From Heliomicrobium gestii (GTDB lineage Bacteria; Bacillota; Desulfitobacteriia; Heliobacteriales; Heliobacteriaceae), in assembly GCF_009877435.1 (NCBI RefSeq), contig NZ_WXEX01000006.1:1-64000 (forward strand): a DNA stretch of 64,000 nt. The letters are read 5' to 3'. Both the position numbers and the translations under genes were made by a program. Shown piece by piece: positions 1 to 8,478 of this stretch. Under the pieces are notes generated by a model that had not been told where the DNA came from, searched no databases, and was given only the letters and a program-made list of their open reading frames with translations. How positions within the stretch are numbered: the first letter of the stretch is position 1; each line of letters opens with the position of its first letter.

Positions 1-60
1 TATTATACTAAAGATATGATGCTAGACCTAGAAGTACAAACGTTACCGGAGGTTTCCCAG

Positions 61-690
61 ATGAAGATGTTAAAGATCCCTGAACCGACCGTGGTCCGGC
101 TTTCCCTATATTCTCGATTTTTAAATCAGGCTAGCAGCAAAGGCATTGACATAATTTCCTCCGATGAGATTGGCTCCGCCGTCGGCATTCCGTCGGCCCA
201 GGTTCGCAAGGATCTCTCCTACTTTGGCGAGTTCGGTATCCGCGGCGTCGGCTACCGTGTCAGAGAGTTGTGCTCACAAGTCGATAAATTGCTCTGTGTC
301 AATCAGGTTTGGCCTGTCGTCATCATCGGCGCCGGCCATTTGGGATTGGCCATGAGCGGCTACCGGGGATTGCAGGATCGCGGCTTCGATGTGATCGCCC
401 TCTTCGACGCCAATCCGGCCAAACAGGGCGAGTTGCCCAACGGCCTGCCTGTCCTGCCCATGGAGAAGTTGGCCGAGACGGTGCGGGAGAAGGATATCCG
501 CATCGGCATCATCACCGTCCCCTCCGCCTCTGCCCAGCCGGTGGCCGAAACGCTGATCGAGGCGGGCATCACCGCGATCATCAACTTCGCGCCCACAGTG
601 CTGAATGTCCCCTCTGAGGTGGAGTGCCGCAACATCGACCTGACGGTGAACCTGGAGGTGCTCAGTTTCAATCTGGGGATGCGAGGATAA
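61..690 (+). CDS. rex: Redox-sensing transcriptional repressor Rex
   Basis: Cytoplasmic repressor that senses the NADH/NAD+ ratio and controls fermentation and respiration genes. An N-terminal winged-helix region (about residues 1-75, including the stretch SAQVRKDLSYFGEFG) is followed by a Rossmann domain with GAGHLG at residues 90-95. At 209 aa it has the usual Rex length. An upstream in-frame ATG at 16 exists, but CGGAGG at 47-52 lies 8 nt before the ATG at 61, so I chose 61. It is the only plus-strand gene in the window, it converges on the minJ-like gene, and a T-tailed hairpin follows it. No Rex operator was recognised here. Confidence 0.95.
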   Translation: MKMLKIPEPTVVRLSLYSRFLNQASSKGIDIISSDEIGSAVGIPSAQVRKDLSYFGEFGIRGVGYRVRELCSQVDKLLCVNQVWPVVIIGAGHLGLAMSGYRGLQDRGFDVIALFDANPAKQGELPNGLPVLPMEKLAETVREKDIRIGIITVPSASAQPVAETLIEAGITAIINFAPTVLNVPSEVECRNIDLTVNLEVLSFNLGMRG

Positions 691-743
691 GGCGGACCGA
701 GGGTATCGCCGATCCAGGGAAGGCGAATCATGGGATGTATGGA

Positions 744-778
744 AAGCTGACATCGTTTTGTGCGGTGTCGGCTTTTTT
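744..778 (+). terminator. Rho-independent terminator after rex
   Basis: A 12-bp stem (744-755 with 763-774, two G-U pairs) with a 7-nt loop is followed by a T run. It lies 54 nt after the rex stop codon on the same strand. Confidence 0.75.
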
Positions 779-838
779 GCTGTTACCCGGAAAACCGCTC
801 TAGATGGAACAATTTCAAAAACCCTTCAACCATAGTGA

Positions 839-885
839 GACACCCCCTAGGGTAGAGTTCAATAACTTCTACCATAGGGGGTGTC
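839..885. terminator. Long hairpin between convergent rex and the minJ-like gene
   Basis: The arms 839-855 and 869-885 pair over 17 bp with one mismatch, and the stem extends inwards past a one-base bulge. A T-rich tract follows on the plus strand. On the minus strand a shorter T run comes further away. It sits between two convergent genes, so it may stop transcription from both sides. The gap 691-935 otherwise holds only the rex terminator. Confidence 0.7.
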
Positions 886-935
886 TTCTTTTCCTGTTCC
901 TTTTGTGAGTTCCCCCTACCGAGGTGAGTCGCCGT

Positions 936-2240
936 TCACTCGGTCCTCCTCCGCCGCCTCCACGCCGCGAGCAACCTCGCCAGCGGCCGCGTCAAAATCC
1001 CCCCGTTCGCCTGCAACGTGACCAGCGGCGCTTCCTCCGGCTCCGGCGCGGCGATCAGGCCAAGCGGTTCATTCCAGCCTTTTGTGACCATCTCGCGACG
1101 CCAGGCCGCTCCCTCCCCGCCGGGCAGGTACTCCACATCCACATCGATGGGCGACCAGGAGAGGGCAATGGCCAGATCTCGTTGGTTGAGAACAGTCATG
1201 CTGTTGATCCGCCCCACCACATCGCCGGCGCGCAGGCCCAGTTTCTCGGCCGGCGAACCGGCGCCCGTGTCGAGCACTCGCAGCCCGCGCAGGGACGGGG
1301 CGAAGAGCGGTGGACCGCTCATCTCCCGCCGCTGGCTCCAGAGAATCAGCGCTTCATGGCCGAGGGGGCCAAAGAGGGCGGGGAGAAGGGCCAGGCTTGG
1401 GACCTTCGACGCCAAAACGGCCAATGCCAGCAGCAGGCTGCTGTAGAGGGCCAGCAGCGCCGCCGAGCGGCGGGCGTGTTCCTCCGGCTGTCGCGTGACG
1501 GCCAGGTCGCCATAGCCCAGGAGGGCGACGATCGGCAGCGGGAAGAGGACAGCAGCCTCCTTGGCCGCATCATAGTCGATGGGCGGCTGCTGGATCAGCG
1601 GCCACCAGTCGGGCGTGGCGATCTCCTGAAAGGGCAGGCCGCTGTCCAGGGGGATAGGCAGCAGGGTCAAGACGAGCAGCGGGATGGGCCAAAAGCTCTG
1701 CAGGTTGAAGGCGCCCACCGTCATCCCCCGCCGGTGGGCGATGAAGACGGGAAGACGGCTCAGATGACCGGAAAGATAGATCAGCAGCGCCTCAATCAGG
1801 TGCAGGATGGCCACCATGCCCATGATCTGCGCCGCGCTGACCTCATGCCAGCCCATCACGATGGCGGCCAGCGAGATCAGGCCCCCCGCATAGGCGTAAC
1901 ACATGTAGCGCACATGGATGACGGCGAGCAGCAAGGCCACCGGCAGCAGGTAGACAAATCCATCGGCCACGATGGTGATCCCGAAGGCGAGCATCAAAAG
2001 CGAACCCAGGAAGCCGGCGAGGACACCGAAGGCGGCCGAGTAGAGGACCGGACGCCACCAGCCTTCCTGTTTCAATTGAAACAGCTCCGCTTTCATCCGG
2101 CTCTGGCGCCGGTAGAGCAGGGCGATGATGAAAAGGAATACCCAGAAGGTCGGGTATTCCTGCGGTTGCAAGAGGAGGACTTCCATCCCCTCCAGGACCA
2201 GTTGGATCAGATCCCAAGGTTCCATCGGAGAGACCGCCAA
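936..2240 (-). CDS. PDZ-domain polytopic membrane protein, MinJ-like
   Basis: A 434-aa integral membrane protein. Several hydrophobic helices fill roughly residues 30-290, and a C-terminal PDZ-like domain lies at about 320-395 (GSPAEKLGLRAGDVVGRINS). The architecture and the position after ftsE-ftsX-ctpB resemble Bacillus MinJ, which bridges DivIVA and MinD at division sites. MinJ function is inferred from order and architecture, not from a unique motif. The first start is a TTG at 2240, with only AAAGG close by. The ATG at 2225 is an alternative. Its distance of 17 nt from ctpB suggests co-transcription. It could also be an uncharacterised PDZ membrane protein. Confidence 0.75.
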   Translation of the reverse strand: MAVSPMEPWDLIQLVLEGMEVLLLQPQEYPTFWVFLFIIALLYRRQSRMKAELFQLKQEGWWRPVLYSAAFGVLAGFLGSLLMLAFGITIVADGFVYLLPVALLLAVIHVRYMCYAYAGGLISLAAIVMGWHEVSAAQIMGMVAILHLIEALLIYLSGHLSRLPVFIAHRRGMTVGAFNLQSFWPIPLLVLTLLPIPLDSGLPFQEIATPDWWPLIQQPPIDYDAAKEAAVLFPLPIVALLGYGDLAVTRQPEEHARRSAALLALYSSLLLALAVLASKVPSLALLPALFGPLGHEALILWSQRREMSGPPLFAPSLRGLRVLDTGAGSPAEKLGLRAGDVVGRINSMTVLNQRDLAIALSWSPIDVDVEYLPGGEGAAWRREMVTKGWNEPLGLIAAPEPEEAPLVTLQANGGILTRPLARLLAAWRRRRRTE

Positions 2241-2257
2241 CCTTTATTTCATCATTT

Positions 2258-3439
2258 TTATCGCATCATTGTTCGCAGCGTTTCCAGTCCTTTGTCGAAC
2301 TGGACATCGGCTTCTTCGCCGGTGTGGGCGGCGGCGCCGTTGGATTTCTCCGGTTCCACCTTCACATCCGGTTCGATGCCGAGCTTGTGGATGTCGTTGC
2401 CTTTCGGCGTCAGGTACTTGTACATGGTCAGTTTGACGCCGGCGCCGCCGCTGAGGGGGATGATGGTCTGGACGACCCCTTTGCCGAAGGTCTTCGTCCC
2501 GACCAGGGCGCCGGTGCCGTAGTCTTTGATCGCCCCGGAGACGATCTCAGAGGCGCTGGCCGAGCCGCCGTTGATCAGCACCACGACGGGGATATCGAGA
2601 TAATCCCGTGTCGTCTCATAGTTGTCGCTGCGACCTTCGCGATCGACCACCGAGACGACCGTCCCCTTGGGGACGAAGTGGGAGGCGATGTTGACGGCCG
2701 CGTTCAGTTCGCCGCCGGGGTTGTCGCGCAGGTCCATGATGATCCCTTTGACCTTTTTCTCCTTGAAACTCTGGATGGCCCGGTCAACCTCGCCGTAAGC
2801 GGTCGTGTTGAACTGGGTGATGCGCAGGACGCCAACGCGGTTGTCTTTCTTGGCGATTTCCGCCGTCACCACAGGGATGTTGACCTTTTCCCGGTTGATC
2901 TTGAAATCAAGGAGGCTCTTGGCGGCTTCCCGGAAGACGGTCAGGTTCACCTCGGTCCCTTCAGGTCCCTTGATCTTGGATACGGCCACATCGACATCCA
3001 TGTCAGCCACATCTTCGCCATTGACCTTGACGATCACATCGCCCGCTTTGAGTCCGGCCCGTTCCGCCGGACCGCCTTTGATCGGCGACACAACGACCAT
3101 CTGATTGGTGTCTTTTTTGCTGATATAGACGCCGATGCCTGTAAAGGCGCCTTCGATCTGTTCCTCCAGATGCTTGAATTCCTGCGGTTCCATATAGACC
3201 GAGTAGGGGTCCTTTAAAGAGGCCACCATGCCTTTCATGGCCCCATTGACCAGGTCGTTCACAGACACCGGTTCGAGATAATCGGTGGTCACCAGCCGAA
3301 TGACCTTGATTAGATTGCCCACATTCTGCGCGTTGCCCAGCACAGCCACCATCAGGGAACCGGTCAGGATGACGCTGAGAAGGATGACGAGGACGGCGGC
3401 AATGACGATACCGCTTCGACGACCGGCCAATGCGTTCAA
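2258..3439 (-). CDS. ctpB: Carboxyl-terminal processing protease (S41 family)
   Basis: Secreted or membrane-anchored serine protease of the tail-specific family, 393 aa. An N-terminal membrane anchor (about residues 8-32) is followed by a PDZ domain around 95-170 (GGPAERAGLKAGDVIVKVNG). The S41 catalytic core carries the Ser in NGGSASASEIVSGA and the Lys in GTKTFGKGVVQT. Bacillus CtpB processes SpoIVFA during sporulation, and other members trim cell-wall hydrolase regulators. The start is a TTG at 3439. AAGGTGG abuts it, so the TTG three codons later (3430) has better spacing. It lies in the ftsE-ftsX-envC-ctpB-minJ run. Confidence 0.93.
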   Translation of the reverse strand: MNALAGRRSGIVIAAVLVILLSVILTGSLMVAVLGNAQNVGNLIKVIRLVTTDYLEPVSVNDLVNGAMKGMVASLKDPYSVYMEPQEFKHLEEQIEGAFTGIGVYISKKDTNQMVVVSPIKGGPAERAGLKAGDVIVKVNGEDVADMDVDVAVSKIKGPEGTEVNLTVFREAAKSLLDFKINREKVNIPVVTAEIAKKDNRVGVLRITQFNTTAYGEVDRAIQSFKEKKVKGIIMDLRDNPGGELNAAVNIASHFVPKGTVVSVVDREGRSDNYETTRDYLDIPVVVLINGGSASASEIVSGAIKDYGTGALVGTKTFGKGVVQTIIPLSGGAGVKLTMYKYLTPKGNDIHKLGIEPDVKVEPEKSNGAAAHTGEEADVQFDKGLETLRTMMR

Positions 3440-3501
3440 CCACCTTACATGTTTTTCCGCTTCTCTTCACTGTATTCGCAGGGACGGTCCCTTATGCAAA
3501 A

Positions 3502-4674
3502 TCAGCCGCCCAGGTAGGGCATGGGGTTCGTATGGTTGCCGTTGACACGAACTTCAAAGTGCAGGTGCGGTCCGGTGCTCCAACCGGTCGAACCGACGAA
3601 CCCGATGACATCGCCCTTTTGCACCGTCTGACCTTCGCTCACATTGATCACAGACATATGGCCGTAGAGGGTGGCGGTGCCGCCGCCATGGTCGATGATG
3701 ACCGTGTTGCCGTAGGCGCCATAATACCCGGCCATGGAGATGACCCCTGTTTGGGCCGCATGGATCGGCGTGCCCGACGGGGCGGGGAAGTCAACGCCGG
3801 TGTGGAAGCGCGCCTGCTTCAAGACGGGATGGACGCGCGGTCCATAGGGAGAAGAAACGGATGTGTTGTTCGGAAGGGGATAGGTCATGGGCCCGTTGCC
3901 CATCTTGGGCCGGTTTTGCTTGCTCTGCATGGCTCGGATGACCGATTCCAGTTGCCGGGAGGCCGACTCCTCCTCATCAAGCATGCGGGCGATGGAATCC
4001 TTTTCGTTGACGACCTGGGCGAGCACCTTCTGCGTCTCCTGACTTTGTTGGGCCAGGACCACTTTCTGGGCCTCCGTCTGCTCGCGCAGTTGGGCCAATT
4101 CGCTGCGCCGCGCCTCCAGGTCGGCCTTGCGGTCGGCGATGGCCTTCTCCTCCGCTTCGATGGCGGCGATCAGGCGGGCGTCGCTGTCGACGATCTTCTC
4201 CAACAGGTCCATGCGGGACAAAAAGTCCATAAAACTGCTGGCTTGCAAGATCACGTCCAGGTAAGAGACACTGCCGTTGATGTACATGTCCTTCAGGCGC
4301 GCCTTTAAGGCCTCCGCCTGGCTGGCCTGGCGCTTCTGCGCTTCGGCGATCTCTTTTTCGGCCGTTCCGATGCGCCCCTCCACATCCTTTGTCTTGCGGC
4401 TCAGGTCGTTCAGGGTCACCTCGGTCCGGTTCATCTCTTCCTTGACGGCTGTGAGCTTAGCCAGCACCCCCTGGCGCTCCTGCTCTTTCGCTCGCAGGTC
4501 ACGGCGGGTATTTTCAATCATTCCTTTCACTTCGTCCAGTTCCTGCCGCTTGCTGTCGATATCATCGGCTGCGGCGACACCGATGGGAACCAGGCGGAAG
4601 CCCGGCATTGCGATGCCCAGCAAGACGGCGGTCGTCAAAAGGGCGACGAAACCGCGAATCAGGCGTTGTCGCAT
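3502..4674 (-). CDS. M23 (LytM) peptidase with coiled coil, EnvC/NlpD-type murein hydrolase
   Basis: A 390-aa exported cell-wall protein. A signal peptide or anchor at residues 5-33 precedes a long coiled coil (about 35-250). A C-terminal LytM domain carries the zinc motifs HTGVDFPAPSG and HLHFEVRVNG. In EnvC-like proteins the coiled coil couples FtsEX ATPase cycling to peptidoglycan cleavage or amidase activation. Placement directly after ftsX supports that role. Because both HxxxD and HxH elements are present, it is probably an active endopeptidase. The ATG at 4674 is preceded by AAGGAG at good spacing, so I prefer it to the in-frame ATG at 4719. Confidence 0.9.
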   Translation of the reverse strand: MRQRLIRGFVALLTTAVLLGIAMPGFRLVPIGVAAADDIDSKRQELDEVKGMIENTRRDLRAKEQERQGVLAKLTAVKEEMNRTEVTLNDLSRKTKDVEGRIGTAEKEIAEAQKRQASQAEALKARLKDMYINGSVSYLDVILQASSFMDFLSRMDLLEKIVDSDARLIAAIEAEEKAIADRKADLEARRSELAQLREQTEAQKVVLAQQSQETQKVLAQVVNEKDSIARMLDEEESASRQLESVIRAMQSKQNRPKMGNGPMTYPLPNNTSVSSPYGPRVHPVLKQARFHTGVDFPAPSGTPIHAAQTGVISMAGYYGAYGNTVIIDHGGGTATLYGHMSVINVSEGQTVQKGDVIGFVGSTGWSTGPHLHFEVRVNGNHTNPMPYLGG

Positions 4675-4776
4675 CGGTCCTCTCCTTCCCCTTGCCTTCA
4701 CCGGATTTTTGTTGATCATAGGAACCCTGTCAGACCGATGGCTAGATGCGCTTCCCTCGTTGCGACCGTTCTTCCG

Positions 4777-5664
4777 TTACACCTTCAAGAACTTGCGCAA
4801 GGAGATGATGCTGCCCAGGGCGCCGATAAAGACGCCGGTGGCCAGGATGATCTCGCTGATGGTCAGCAGGAAGCCGGCATCGGCCCGCACGGGGACAAAG
4901 GGCAGCGATGTGCGCATATAGTCAGCGACAGGCGTATACAGGCTGTACACAAGGATCACCGCCGTCAGGGAGCCGAGAAAGCCCAAGACGGTGCCCTCCA
5001 GCAAAAAGGGCCAGCGAATGAACCAGTTGGTGGCGCCGACGAACTTCATGATGCTGACCTCGCGACGGCAGGCAAAGACGGTCAGGCGAATCGTCGTCGA
5101 GATGAGGAAGACGGCGGCAAGGCCGATCAAGCCCATCACCGAGAGACCGACGACGCGCACCCACTGGGTCAGCTTGAGCAGCCGCTCGACGACACCCTGC
5201 CCGTATTTCACCCGCTCGACGCCGGGAATCTTGGTGAACTCCTGGGCGAGAGAACTTACATCATTGGGATCATTGGCCTTCACCCGGAACAGATCCGGGA
5301 AGGGGTTCTCTTCACCAAGGGCGCGGAAAAGCTCGGGCCGGTCGCTCAACTGCTTGCGCATGGCCGACATGGCCTCATTCTTGGAGACAAAGGTCGCTTC
5401 GGCCACACGGGGGTTGCCGCGCAGCTTATCGGCCACAGACTGGGTCTGCTTGGCGTCGATGTCGTTTTTCAGGGACACGATGATCTCCAGATCCGATTCG
5501 ATGGAAGCGGCGGCATAGTGGGTGTTCATCACCACGAGCAGGGAGATGCCCAGGATCAGCAGGGAGATGGCCACCGTCGAGACGGAGGCGACGCTCATCC
5601 AGCCGTTGTGCCACATGGAGCGAAAGGCCTCCCGAAAAAAGTAGCCGAAGGTGCGCGCTTTCAC
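4777..5664 (-). CDS. ftsX: Cell division ABC transporter-like protein FtsX
   Basis: Membrane partner of FtsE, 295 aa. It has one N-terminal helix (about residues 22-48), an extracellular loop domain, and three helices in the C-terminal half (about 165-290), the standard FtsX topology. FtsEX does not transport but transmits ATP hydrolysis to extracellular murein hydrolases, here most likely the M23 protein encoded next. The GTG start at 5664 overlaps the ftsE stop codon by 4 nt, which suggests translational coupling. Confidence 0.95.
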   Translation of the reverse strand: MKARTFGYFFREAFRSMWHNGWMSVASVSTVAISLLILGISLLVVMNTHYAAASIESDLEIIVSLKNDIDAKQTQSVADKLRGNPRVAEATFVSKNEAMSAMRKQLSDRPELFRALGEENPFPDLFRVKANDPNDVSSLAQEFTKIPGVERVKYGQGVVERLLKLTQWVRVVGLSVMGLIGLAAVFLISTTIRLTVFACRREVSIMKFVGATNWFIRWPFLLEGTVLGFLGSLTAVILVYSLYTPVADYMRTSLPFVPVRADAGFLLTISEIILATGVFIGALGSIISLRKFLKV

Positions 5665-6359
5665 CGGATCACCCCCCGCTCCTGTTCATAGGCGCCCCGT
5701 TCCTCGTCGCGAACGATGCGGCCGCCTTCGATGGCAATGACCCGTTTGCGCATGCTGTCGACAATGTCCTTGGCATGGGTGGCCATGATGATGGTGGTGC
5801 CCCGCCGGTTGATCTCGAGCAGGAGATTCATGATCTCCTGAGCCGTCTCGGGATCGAGGTTGCCCGTCGGTTCATCGGCGATGATCAGCATGGGCTCGTT
5901 GACAATGGCCCGGGCGATGGAGACGCGCTGCTGCTCGCCGCCGGAGAGCTGGCTCGGCTGCAGGTCGGCTTTTTTGCCGAGGCCCACCATCTCCAACACC
6001 TGAGGCACCCGCTGGCGGATGCGTTTCGACGGCGCTTCGACGATCTCCATGGCAAAGGCGACGTTGTCATAGACGCTCTTGTTGGGGAGCAGGCGAAAGT
6101 CCTGGAAGACGACGCCGATCTGGCGGCGCAGGTAGGGCACCTCGGCGTCGCGCATGCGCACGAGGGAGCGGCCGTCGAAGAGGATCTGGCCGCGTGTCGG
6201 CGCCTCTTCCCGGAAGATCAGCTTGGTGAAGGTCGATTTTCCCGCGCCCGAAGGGCCGACGAGAAAGACGAAGCTCCCCTTCTGTATGCGAACGTTCACG
6301 TCCACAAGCGCCTTTACCCCGTTGGCATAGGTCTTTGAGACGTTAAACATCTGTATCAT
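5661..6359 (-). CDS. ftsE: Cell division ATP-binding protein FtsE
   Basis: A 232-aa cytoplasmic ABC ATPase. Walker A is GPSGAGKST, the signature is [14 protein letters not shown], and Walker B is [14 protein letters not shown]. The ATG at 6359 gives the family N-terminus [18 protein letters not shown]. Upstream in-frame starts at 6395 (TTG) and 6377 (ATG) would add residues foreign to the family. A terminator-like hairpin ends immediately before this ATG, so transcription or initiation of ftsE may be affected by it. The gene is the first of the ftsE-ftsX-envC-ctpB-minJ run. Confidence 0.95.
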   Translation of the reverse strand: MIQMFNVSKTYANGVKALVDVNVRIQKGSFVFLVGPSGAGKSTFTKLIFREEAPTRGQILFDGRSLVRMRDAEVPYLRRQIGVVFQDFRLLPNKSVYDNVAFAMEIVEAPSKRIRQRVPQVLEMVGLGKKADLQPSQLSGGEQQRVSIARAIVNEPMLIIADEPTGNLDPETAQEIMNLLLEINRRGTTIIMATHAKDIVDSMRKRVIAIEGGRIVRDEERGAYEQERGVIR

Positions 6360-6389
6360 AAAAATAACAACCCCCATCTGGAGGTTGTT
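6360..6389 (-). terminator. Hairpin abutting the ftsE start codon
   Basis: A 10-bp stem (6366-6375 with 6380-6389, one G-U pair) with a 4-nt loop is followed on the minus strand by ATTTTTA, which runs into the ftsE ATG at 6359. It fits an intrinsic terminator for the transketolase unit. Its loop-side G run is also the only nearby candidate ribosome site for ftsE. Confidence 0.65.
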
Positions 6390-6465
6390 CGACAAAAATG
6401 CGACATATCCTCTTTCGGGTTACGCTTTTCGCCCAAAAAGGGATAAATTCCCACTTTAATTTCTC

Positions 6466-7404
6466 CTATCTCTTCCGCTCCATGGATCGACGAGCGGCGG
6501 CGACGACGGCTTCTGCCGTCAGGCCATATTTCTTCAGCAGTTCCGCCGGTTTCCCCGATTCGCCGAAGGTGTCTTTCAGACCCACCCGTTCCATCGGAAC
6601 CGGTTGCCCTTCCACCAGCACCTCAGCCACTGCAGAGCCAAGACCGCCGATGACGGAGTGCTCCTCCGCCGTGACGACACAGCCGGTCCGGGCGGTCGAC
6701 GCCAGAATCGCCTCGGCGTCGATGGGCTTGATCGTGTGGATGTTCAGCACCTCGGCCCCGATTCCCTCGGCAGCCAGGGCTTCCGCCGCTTCGAGGGCGA
6801 CACTGACCATCAGACCCGTGGCGATGATGGTGACGTCCTTCCCTTGCCGCAGGGTGACAGCCTTGCCGGGGGTGAAGACGTAGTTTTCCTCATTGATCAC
6901 CGGCACGGCCAGGCGGCCCAGGCGGATGTACACAGGACCGGTGTGTTCGGCGGCCCAGCGGATCGCCCCTTCCGTCTCGGGGCCGTCCGCCGGCGCGAGG
7001 ACAGTCATGTTGGGCAGCACCCGCATGAGGGCGATATCCTCCACCGTCTGGTGGGAGGCGCCGTCCTCGCCGACGGTGATACCGGCATGGGTGGCGGCGA
7101 TCTTCACGTTCAGCTTCGGATAGGCGATGGAGTTGCGGATCTGTTCAAAGGCGCGGCCGGTGGCGAACATGGCAAAGGTGCTGGCAAAGGGGATCTTGCC
7201 GATGGCAGCCAGGCCGGCGGCGGTCCCCATCAGGTTCTGTTCGGCGATGCCCATATCAAAAAACCGTTCGGGATAGACCTTGGCGAAGTCGATGGTTTTT
7301 GTCGATTTGGCCAGGTCGGCATCGAGGACGACCACATCGGCCTTCTCAGCGCCCAGGCGGGCCAGGGCGCGGCCATAGGCGTCACGGGTGGCAATCTTAC
7401 TCAT
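6466..7404 (-). CDS. Transketolase, C-terminal subunit
   Basis: A 312-aa beta-type half of a split transketolase. It contains the pyrimidine-binding domain (FFDMGIAEQNLMGTAAGLA near residue 48) and the C-terminal transketolase domain. It pairs with the ThDP-binding half encoded 13 nt upstream to give the pentose-phosphate enzyme that moves two-carbon units between sugar phosphates. GGGAGGT precedes the ATG by about 7 nt. A second split pair lies at 57.9-59.7 kb; this copy, in the housekeeping region, is the likelier central-metabolism enzyme. Confidence 0.92.
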   Translation of the reverse strand: MSKIATRDAYGRALARLGAEKADVVVLDADLAKSTKTIDFAKVYPERFFDMGIAEQNLMGTAAGLAAIGKIPFASTFAMFATGRAFEQIRNSIAYPKLNVKIAATHAGITVGEDGASHQTVEDIALMRVLPNMTVLAPADGPETEGAIRWAAEHTGPVYIRLGRLAVPVINEENYVFTPGKAVTLRQGKDVTIIATGLMVSVALEAAEALAAEGIGAEVLNIHTIKPIDAEAILASTARTGCVVTAEEHSVIGGLGSAVAEVLVEGQPVPMERVGLKDTFGESGKPAELLKKYGLTAEAVVAAARRSMERKR

Positions 7405-7417
7405 CAGGCAACCTCCC

Positions 7418-8236
7418 TCACTGCAGTTCCTTCAAGGCTGTGGCGGCTTGTTCGGCATTGGGCGCTGTGCCGTGCCAGCCGACCTGGTTTTCCATGAAGG
7501 ACACGCCCTTGCCCTTGATGGTGCGGGCGATGACGCAGGTGGGACGGCCCGTTGTCGCCTTGGCGACCTCGATGGCGTCGAGAATGGCCGGCATGGAGTG
7601 GCCGTCGATCTCGATGGTGTTCCAGCCGAAAGCCTGGAACTTTTCCAGCACAGGAAAGCTGGACATGACCTCTTCGACAGGACCGTCGATCTGCAGGCCG
7701 TTGATGTCAACAAAAATCGCCAGTTTGTCCAGCTTGTAGTGGGCGGCCGCCATGGCGGCTTCCCACACCTGGCCCTCCTGGAGTTCCCCATCGCCGAGGA
7801 TCGCCCAGACGCGGGCGTCCTTGCCGTCGAGGCGCAAGCCCAAGGCCATGCCGATGGCGGCGGACAAGCCCTGTCCGAGGGAACCGGTCGACATGTCCAC
7901 TCCGGGCACCTTTTTCATATCCGGATGGCCCTGCAGAAAATGGCCCGTCTGGCGCAAGCCTTTCAGCTCTTCCACAGGGAAAAAACCTCGTTCCGCCAGC
8001 GCCGCGTAGAGGACGGGGGCGGCATGGCCCTTGCTCAGAACAAAGCGGTCCCGTTCCGTCCACCGGGGATTTTGCGGATCGATGCGCATCTCTTTGAAAA
8101 ACAGCGCTGTCACCATGTCGGCCGCCGAGAGGGACCCGCCGGGGTGTCCGCTGTTCGCCGCATGGGTCATGGCGATGATGTGTTGGCGGATCTGCCGGGC
8201 CGTCGATTCGAGACGCTGTGTGATGGCTTCACTCAT
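7418..8236 (-). CDS. Transketolase, N-terminal (ThDP-binding) subunit
   Basis: A 272-aa alpha-type half carrying the thiamine diphosphate motif GDGELQEGQVWEAAMAA, which ends in the DINGLQ segment. SGHPGGSLSAADM is near the N-terminus. With the next gene it forms a complete transketolase in the non-oxidative pentose phosphate pathway. The ATG at 8236 has AAGGGAG about 11 nt upstream and gives the family N-terminus. The open frame extends to 8359 only by chance. Confidence 0.92.
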   Translation of the reverse strand: MSEAITQRLESTARQIRQHIIAMTHAANSGHPGGSLSAADMVTALFFKEMRIDPQNPRWTERDRFVLSKGHAAPVLYAALAERGFFPVEELKGLRQTGHFLQGHPDMKKVPGVDMSTGSLGQGLSAAIGMALGLRLDGKDARVWAILGDGELQEGQVWEAAMAAAHYKLDKLAIFVDINGLQIDGPVEEVMSSFPVLEKFQAFGWNTIEIDGHSMPAILDAIEVAKATTGRPTCVIARTIKGKGVSFMENQVGWHGTAPNAEQAATALKELQ

Positions 8237-8419
8237 TCTGCGATACTCCCTTCTGCAAAGAAACCCTATAGCAAGCAATCTCGACAATATTCTGCACCAT
8301 TTCAGCCAAATCCTGCGTCTTTTGGCATGGAAAAACGAAAAAGCCGGAAATTTTACCACCGGGCGGTCGTTGACGAAATCGTTTACGGGACACCAAACCC
8401 TGACAACGGTTTATCCATG

Positions 8420-8466
8420 CTCCGGAAAATATGGAAACCCCGCCCCCCATCGGGAAGCGAGGTTTC
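8420..8466 (-). terminator. Terminator after prfB
   Basis: The arms 8434-8443 and 8457-8466 form a 10-bp GC-rich stem with one G-U pair, followed on the minus strand by CATATTTTCC. It starts 13 nt after the prfB stop. The remaining gap, 8237-8419, must hold the transketolase promoter, but I see no clear -35/-10 pair. Confidence 0.65.
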
Positions 8467-8478
8467 ATCGGGATCGAT

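Noticed and set aside
924-2522. Long plus-strand open frame (532 codons) opposite the minJ-like gene and the end of ctpB
   Set aside because: It is antisense to proteins with clear domains, crosses their boundary, and its translation is low in complexity (Gln, Arg, Gly-rich), as expected for a GC-rich shadow frame.
6466-8236. Split transketolase as 1-deoxyxylulose-5-phosphate synthase or pyruvate dehydrogenase E1
   Set aside because: The motif set (GHPGGSLS, GDGELQEG, GIAEQN) and the 270 plus 310 aa halves fit split transketolase; DXS and E1 lengths and signatures differ.
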